From NCBI RefSeq assembly GCF_001514495.1, contig NZ_BCNM01000018.1, positions 97,759 to 161,758 of the forward strand: a DNA stretch of 64,000 bases. The letters are read 5' to 3'. Made by a program: the position numbers and the translations under genes. The stretch is from Paenibacillus pabuli NBRC 13638. GTDB lineage: Bacteria > Bacillota > Bacilli > Paenibacillales > Paenibacillaceae. Of the stretch, positions 60,472 to 64,000 are shown piece after piece. Under the pieces are notes generated by a model. It was not told the origin of the DNA, searched no databases, and saw nothing but the letters and a program-made list of their open reading frames with translations. Position 1 is the stretch's first letter. Each line of letters begins with the position of its first letter.

Positions 60472-60634
60472 CCTGTGATGTGGCCGATATTGTAAATAAA
60501 CAACTGACATACTGCTTCCATTCTTTACATGCAAGTGCAACACTTGATCAAGTTGTCCCGTCTATAAAATGAAGCGAGGCCCTAATTAGGAGTTTACCGC
60601 GATATAACCAAGATTAGAAGGGATGAAATCAACG

Positions 60635-61708
60635 ATGAACAGCAACATGAAAAAAGTAAGCGCCCTGATGGTCCTGTCCTTGGCCCTGAGCGGTGGAGCG
60701 GCATATGCAGCTGCTCTGGACAGTACACAACCGATGAACTCAACTTCCGTAACGGCTGACAGCCAAGGCGCCGAAGCCGTTAAAGTATCTGTGAATGGCG
60801 CATCACTGGCTGACGGCTATTGGAACAAAGATGGTCAAGTACCGATGATTGCACTGCGTGATCTTACCGAGGCACTTGGCATTGAACTGAAATGGAACAA
60901 GGAAAACAAATCTGCGGAGCTGACCAAAGGTACCCTCTGGACACTCGTTATCACAGGCAAAGACCAGTATTCGGTTAACAAAATGCTGCTTACGCTGGGA
61001 ACAGCACCCGAAATCACGGGCGGCAAGCTGTTTGTACCTGCTTCTTTTGCAGAAAAGGTACTGCATGCTCAAGTGAAAACAACGGGAAATCAGGTTAACA
61101 TTTCGCTGGAAGAGGACGTGAAAACCGTTACTGAACGTGGTGTCATTACGGGAATGAACAGCGAGGGCAAATATCAATCCATCCATATCGGCGGTGCCGG
61201 TACAGACGGGATTGTACTTAATGTTAGTGAAGATACCGTATTCAAATCTGCGGATGGCAAAGAAATCAAACTCACCGATCTGAGCATTGGCATGAACGTG
61301 GAAGCAGAGCATTCAGAGATTGCAACCATGAGTTTGCCACCGCAAACACCTACCTATAAGGTCACTGTACTGGATCCTGCAGCTTCCGAATCCGAAGCAC
61401 AACCAAAAGAGGTTCTGGGTACAGCAGGCACGATTGAAAACGTGAAAACAACAGAAGATCATGGCTCTCAGATCGAGATCTCCGGTTCCCGTCTGACAGA
61501 GACAGCACCTGATCACGTTATTCTTAACATTGGCAAGGATACACAACTGGTGAACCATAAAGGGGAAACGGTTAAACCGGAAGAGCTGACCAAAGGGGCC
61601 AAAGTCATTGGATTCTACAGCCCGGTCCTGACGCGCAGTTTGCCACCGATCGGAACGGCTTGGAAAGTGGTACTGGAAGCACCAGCAGCACCATCCGAAG
61701 CGAAATAA
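60635..61708 (+). CDS. Secreted copper-amine-oxidase-N-terminal-like (stalk) domain protein
   Basis: About 357 residues. Signal peptide (MKKVSALMVLSLALSGGAAYA), then a stalk domain (VKVSVNGASLADGYWNKDGQ, PMIALRDLTEALGIELKWNK, FVPASFAEKVL), then two related beta domains (RGVITGMNSEGKYQSIHIGG and AGTIENVKTTEDHGSQIEIS, both followed by VILNV/VILNI and KDT). The two look like a tandem duplication. Such proteins are abundant in Paenibacillus and are thought to be cell-surface structural modules. Three in-frame ATGs compete; 60635 is a compromise with AAGGG upstream. Confidence 0.8.
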   Translation: MNSNMKKVSALMVLSLALSGGAAYAAALDSTQPMNSTSVTADSQGAEAVKVSVNGASLADGYWNKDGQVPMIALRDLTEALGIELKWNKENKSAELTKGTLWTLVITGKDQYSVNKMLLTLGTAPEITGGKLFVPASFAEKVLHAQVKTTGNQVNISLEEDVKTVTERGVITGMNSEGKYQSIHIGGAGTDGIVLNVSEDTVFKSADGKEIKLTDLSIGMNVEAEHSEIATMSLPPQTPTYKVTVLDPAASESEAQPKEVLGTAGTIENVKTTEDHGSQIEISGSRLTETAPDHVILNIGKDTQLVNHKGETVKPEELTKGAKVIGFYSPVLTRSLPPIGTAWKVVLEAPAAPSEAK

Positions 61709-61778
61709 ATAATCAATAAGAAGAGCTAGCCTGACTCATCTGCAAAACACCACAGATCAACATGGTTAATGCACAACA

Positions 61779-61827
61779 AATAACCTTACCCCGATATCCT
61801 CCTTCATGGAGGTTGGGTAAGGTTATT
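61779..61827. terminator. Bidirectional terminator
   Basis: AATAACCTTACCC pairs with GGGTAAGGTTATT, with an inner TCCTCC/GGAGG stem, between the convergent stalk-domain and RidA genes. Confidence 0.88.
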
Positions 61828-61852
61828 TCTCTATCCTGCATTTTACATCGAT

Positions 61853-62287
61853 CTATTCTGTTATTTCGGCATCAACTTCATGTTCAAATTCAGCTTCAGT
61901 TTCCGTTTCAACAATGGCTTCCGCTTCGATCTCGACCATCAACAAAGGATCAATCAGTGCGCGAACCTCCACCATCGTGGCGACAGGCTGGATCTGACCA
62001 AAAAATTCACCATGAGCCTTGCCCACTTCTTCCCACCGGGAAATGTCTGTTACAAACATGCGGGTTCTAACGACATGAGACATGTCTGCTCCCAATTCTT
62101 TCAGTGCTTTTTCAATGGTCTGCAAAATAAATCTCGTCTGTGCATATGGATCACCTGCTCCAACCACCACACCGTCTTGCATAGCCGTTGTACCCGCCAC
62201 CTCAATCCGATGGCCTACCCGGATGGCACGGCAGTACCCCACCAGCGGCTCCCATGGAGAACCGGTAAACACCTGCTTTCTGCTCAT
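61853..62287 (-). CDS. RidA-family (YjgF/UK114) protein with acidic tail
   Basis: 144 residues. The core includes GYCRAIRVGHRIEVAGTTAM, YAQTRFILQTIEKALKELGA, VVRTRMFVTDISRWEEVGKA and VATMVEVRALIDPLLMVEIE. RidA proteins hydrolyse reactive enamine/imine intermediates. The catalytic-type Arg (RTRMFV) is kept. The C-terminus runs about 22 residues past the usual end as an almost purely Glu/Ala/Thr/Val stretch, which is unusual. Confidence 0.9.
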   Translation of the reverse strand: MSRKQVFTGSPWEPLVGYCRAIRVGHRIEVAGTTAMQDGVVVGAGDPYAQTRFILQTIEKALKELGADMSHVVRTRMFVTDISRWEEVGKAHGEFFGQIQPVATMVEVRALIDPLLMVEIEAEAIVETETEAEFEHEVDAEITE

Positions 62288-62411
62288 TCTGCATCCCTCG
62301 CTTTCATTGTCATACCCCTCGATTAATCTCTGAAGTATATCAGTCTACTGTCGATGCGGACAAGGAAATTAAGGTTCTCAGAACTGGATTTCATAAATCG
62401 TAAAAAAAGCC

Positions 62412-62457
62412 CCTGACTGAACACCATTTACCTCGGTAAGTAGTGATCCTTCAGGGA
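62412..62457 (-). terminator. Terminator of the M15 peptidase gene
   Basis: CCCTGA/TCAGGG outer stem with additional inner pairing, followed on the minus strand by GCTTTTTTTAC, about 57 bp past the stop at 62514. Confidence 0.82.
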
Positions 62458-62513
62458 CCTCGGAACATGGGTCCTGTTACGCTGTTGTATGCAAAACATA
62501 AAGCATCCTTAAC

Positions 62514-63485
62514 TTACAGCTTGATATTGGCCTCGTCAAAGTATTCTTCAAGTGTCAGGCCGCTTTTCACAACATCTGGAGCCAGATCAGTGCCGACATA
62601 GCGAATATGCCAAGGCTCGTACACATAGCCGGTTATACCTTCCTCACCTTTCGGATAACGGATGATGAAGCCATATTCAGCTGCGTGCTCGGCCAACCAC
62701 TGGCCTTCTTTCGATGTGCCAAAGACCTCTTCCAGCGCATTACCTACACTTGGACTGGAAACGTCAATCGCAAGTCCGGTCTGATGTTCGCTGTGGCCTG
62801 GCACGGAGCTTACACGGTCCGTGTACTCTTGACCTTTGGTTTTGACATTGTTGTTATAGATCGAAACCTGACGCTGATAAGAACGGTATCCAGATACCGC
62901 CCGAAGCTCAATGTCGTCCGCTTTGGCACCTGCAAACAGCTTCTCCAGCGCCTCGGCAGCTTCCTTGCGCATATGACGCTTCTCATGTGGCCCGTCGAAG
63001 GAGAATGGTACGTTAGGCTCCACCAGGTCATCCGGCTCGTATCCCTCGGGCAAGCTGCGCTGTTTGTTAACGATCACTGTCATAGCCACCGCGTTGGTCA
63101 CTACGGATTGAGCATCAACCGTCGTTTGCAGCGCGCTAATGCTGCGTTTCTCCATCAGGGGGTCTTCAGCTGTGGCACCATTGCCTGCGTCAGAAGATCC
63201 TTGTTCTTCACCAGCTGAAGTATTACTCGAACTACCGTCCGCGCCTTCATCGCTATCACCGGAAGATGAGCTGTCATCCCCACCTGTGTTACCTTCCTTG
63301 CCGGTATCCTCGGTAAAATGAACCGTGGTACCATCCGATTCTTGCTGTGCGTTTCCGGCTGCGTTCAGATTCTGGTTCTCCTCTGATCCGGAACCATCCT
63401 GGCAAGCAGACAGCAAGGCACCGCATATCATAAGTGAAGACAGCATAACTGCAATGTAGCGCTGTCGTCCTGTACGTGTTTTCAT
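62514..63485 (-). CDS. M15-family D,D-carboxypeptidase lipoprotein (VanY-like)
   Basis: 323 residues. Lipobox LLSAC (Cys 28), then a Ser/Gly/Asp/Glu-rich linker of about 80 residues, then the peptidase domain: RAVSGYRSYQRQVSIYN, zinc motif SEHQTGLAIDV (His and Asp ligands) and EPWHIRY (catalytic Glu region and third His). It removes the terminal D-Ala from peptidoglycan stem peptides at the cell surface. The ATG at 63485 has TAGGAG 8 nt upstream; the frame is open further upstream without a start signal. Confidence 0.93.
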   Translation of the reverse strand: MKTRTGRQRYIAVMLSSLMICGALLSACQDGSGSEENQNLNAAGNAQQESDGTTVHFTEDTGKEGNTGGDDSSSSGDSDEGADGSSSNTSAGEEQGSSDAGNGATAEDPLMEKRSISALQTTVDAQSVVTNAVAMTVIVNKQRSLPEGYEPDDLVEPNVPFSFDGPHEKRHMRKEAAEALEKLFAGAKADDIELRAVSGYRSYQRQVSIYNNNVKTKGQEYTDRVSSVPGHSEHQTGLAIDVSSPSVGNALEEVFGTSKEGQWLAEHAAEYGFIIRYPKGEEGITGYVYEPWHIRYVGTDLAPDVVKSGLTLEEYFDEANIKL

Positions 63486-63757
63486 GTAAAAACTCCTATC
63501 GCAATATAATCGAAAATGGCTGAAAATTGTCCATCGGGGCTTGTCATCCCCTGCGACAGTATACCTTAAATTACAGCGAAGCTCCACCAGTAAAGACTCC
63601 CTTGAGGGGAGACCATCCTCAAGATATACCAGGTGTACAGCTTGTACGGTCGTTTTTTGGACGTTTAGACCCCATCCCAAGGATGTAGACAAAAAGAAGC
63701 AAATTGAACGTTTGTATATCCATTTTGGATGATTGCGCCGATGCACATCACAAACAA
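63486..63757. other. 5' region of the M15 peptidase gene
   Basis: No gene seen. A hairpin (CTTGAGG/CCTCAAG) lies near 63599-63622 between the peptidase start and its presumed promoter. It could be a leader structure or a weak terminator. Confidence 0.4.
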
Positions 63758-63784
63758 GCGGGGATGATCTAAGATCTCCCCCGC
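63758..63784 (-). terminator. Terminator of the right-edge gene
   Basis: GCGGGG..GATCT / AGATC..CCCCGC stem with a 1-nt loop remainder, followed on the minus strand by TTGTTTGTG. Confidence 0.65.
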
Positions 63785-63797
63785 TCAGAATAGTGCA

Positions 63798-64000
63798 TCA
63801 TTTGGTTGCCGGGCTGTCCTTCTTCTTCTTCTGGACAGCCTCCCACATCCGCGCAGCTACGCGCTCGCGGATTAATGCCAGCCCTGCGGTGGCAGGCACG
63901 CCTGGCAGCAGCGCCGCCAGTTCCGGCGTTGCCGGGGGCTTGCCCGGCTGCGCCAGCCGCACCTTCACGGCGCCGAAGCCAGGCCCCGGCTGGTGCATGG
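63798..64000 (-). CDS. Unidentified protein, C-terminal fragment at window edge
   Basis: The last ~67 codons of a gene entering from the right edge. The frame is open to base 64000, and an ATG at 63998 may be internal. The visible part is Ala/Pro/Leu-rich (RLAQPGKPPATPELAALLPG), then RERVAARMWEAVQKKKKDS. Its upstream half is near 70% GC, well above the surroundings. No family recognised. Confidence 0.5.
   Translation of the reverse strand, partial: MHQPGPGFGAVKVRLAQPGKPPATPELAALLPGVPATAGLALIRERVAARMWEAVQKKKKDSPATK

Overview
The window looks like a chromosomal stretch of a Paenibacillus-type Firmicute. It has roughly 50% GC, strong AAGGAGG-type ribosome sites, frequent GTG/TTG starts, bacilli-style cta, xpt-pbuX and ytr-like operons, copper-amine-oxidase 'stalk' domain proteins and a sugar ABC locus without its own ATPase. 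Most genes lie on the minus strand. No rRNA, tRNA or CRISPR array was seen. One degraded insertion-sequence remnant is present.

Layout. 1-2.2 kb: a metal-exporting P1B ATPase (cut by the window edge) divergent from a CzrA-like zinc sensor, with operator and promoter visible between them. 2.2-8 kb: an AI-2E-family transporter and a redox/xenobiotic group (MsnO8-type flavin monooxygenase, ArsR regulator, NQO-like quinone reductase, MarR regulator, nitroreductase, DUF523). Two near-identical palindromes mark the MarR regulon, and the ArsR and MarR genes look leaderless. 8-10.8 kb: an ECF sigma/anti-sigma pair with an apparent autoregulatory promoter, then a methyltransferase.

10.9-28.7 kb: an 18-kb glycan-utilisation locus. 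It holds a GntR-LacI-type regulator, a large unclassified TIM-barrel-like protein, GH38 alpha-mannosidase, two CUT1 permeases, a lipoprotein binding protein, a DUF4965 protein, a GH106-like alpha-L-rhamnosidase and a secreted GxGYxYP protein. The pattern fits import of an oligosaccharide carrying mannose and/or rhamnose followed by mostly cytoplasmic trimming. This is the most system-like part of the window, and several members have unproven activity.

28.8-35.7 kb: a FlxA-like gene with an apparent frameshift, a TraB/GumN protein fused to a stalk domain, a ytr/nat-like ABC operon with GntR regulator, and a beta/gamma-crystallin-like protein. 35.8-41.2 kb: the complete caa3 cytochrome c oxidase operon (ctaCDEFG) followed by the DUF420 assembly gene. 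41.8-45.6 kb: methionine aminopeptidase, small proteins, a degenerate M48-peptidase homologue with a zinc ribbon, and a DUF4870 protein. 45.8-48.1 kb: xpt-pbuX under a guanine riboswitch whose antiterminator appears to act over about 130 nt. 48.4-55.9 kb: MscL with an added zinc ribbon, a Nudix hydrolase, a TrmB regulator, a coiled-coil/zinc-ribbon protein and a UvrD-like helicase. 56-64 kb: an MDR oxidoreductase, the IS1182-like remnant, a frameshifted secreted protein, a Gfo/Idh/MocA dehydrogenase with a GNAT enzyme, a stalk-domain protein, RidA, a VanY-like M15 peptidase lipoprotein and the GC-rich 3' end of an unidentified gene.

Family names come from recognising motifs and protein character by eye. 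No database search was run.
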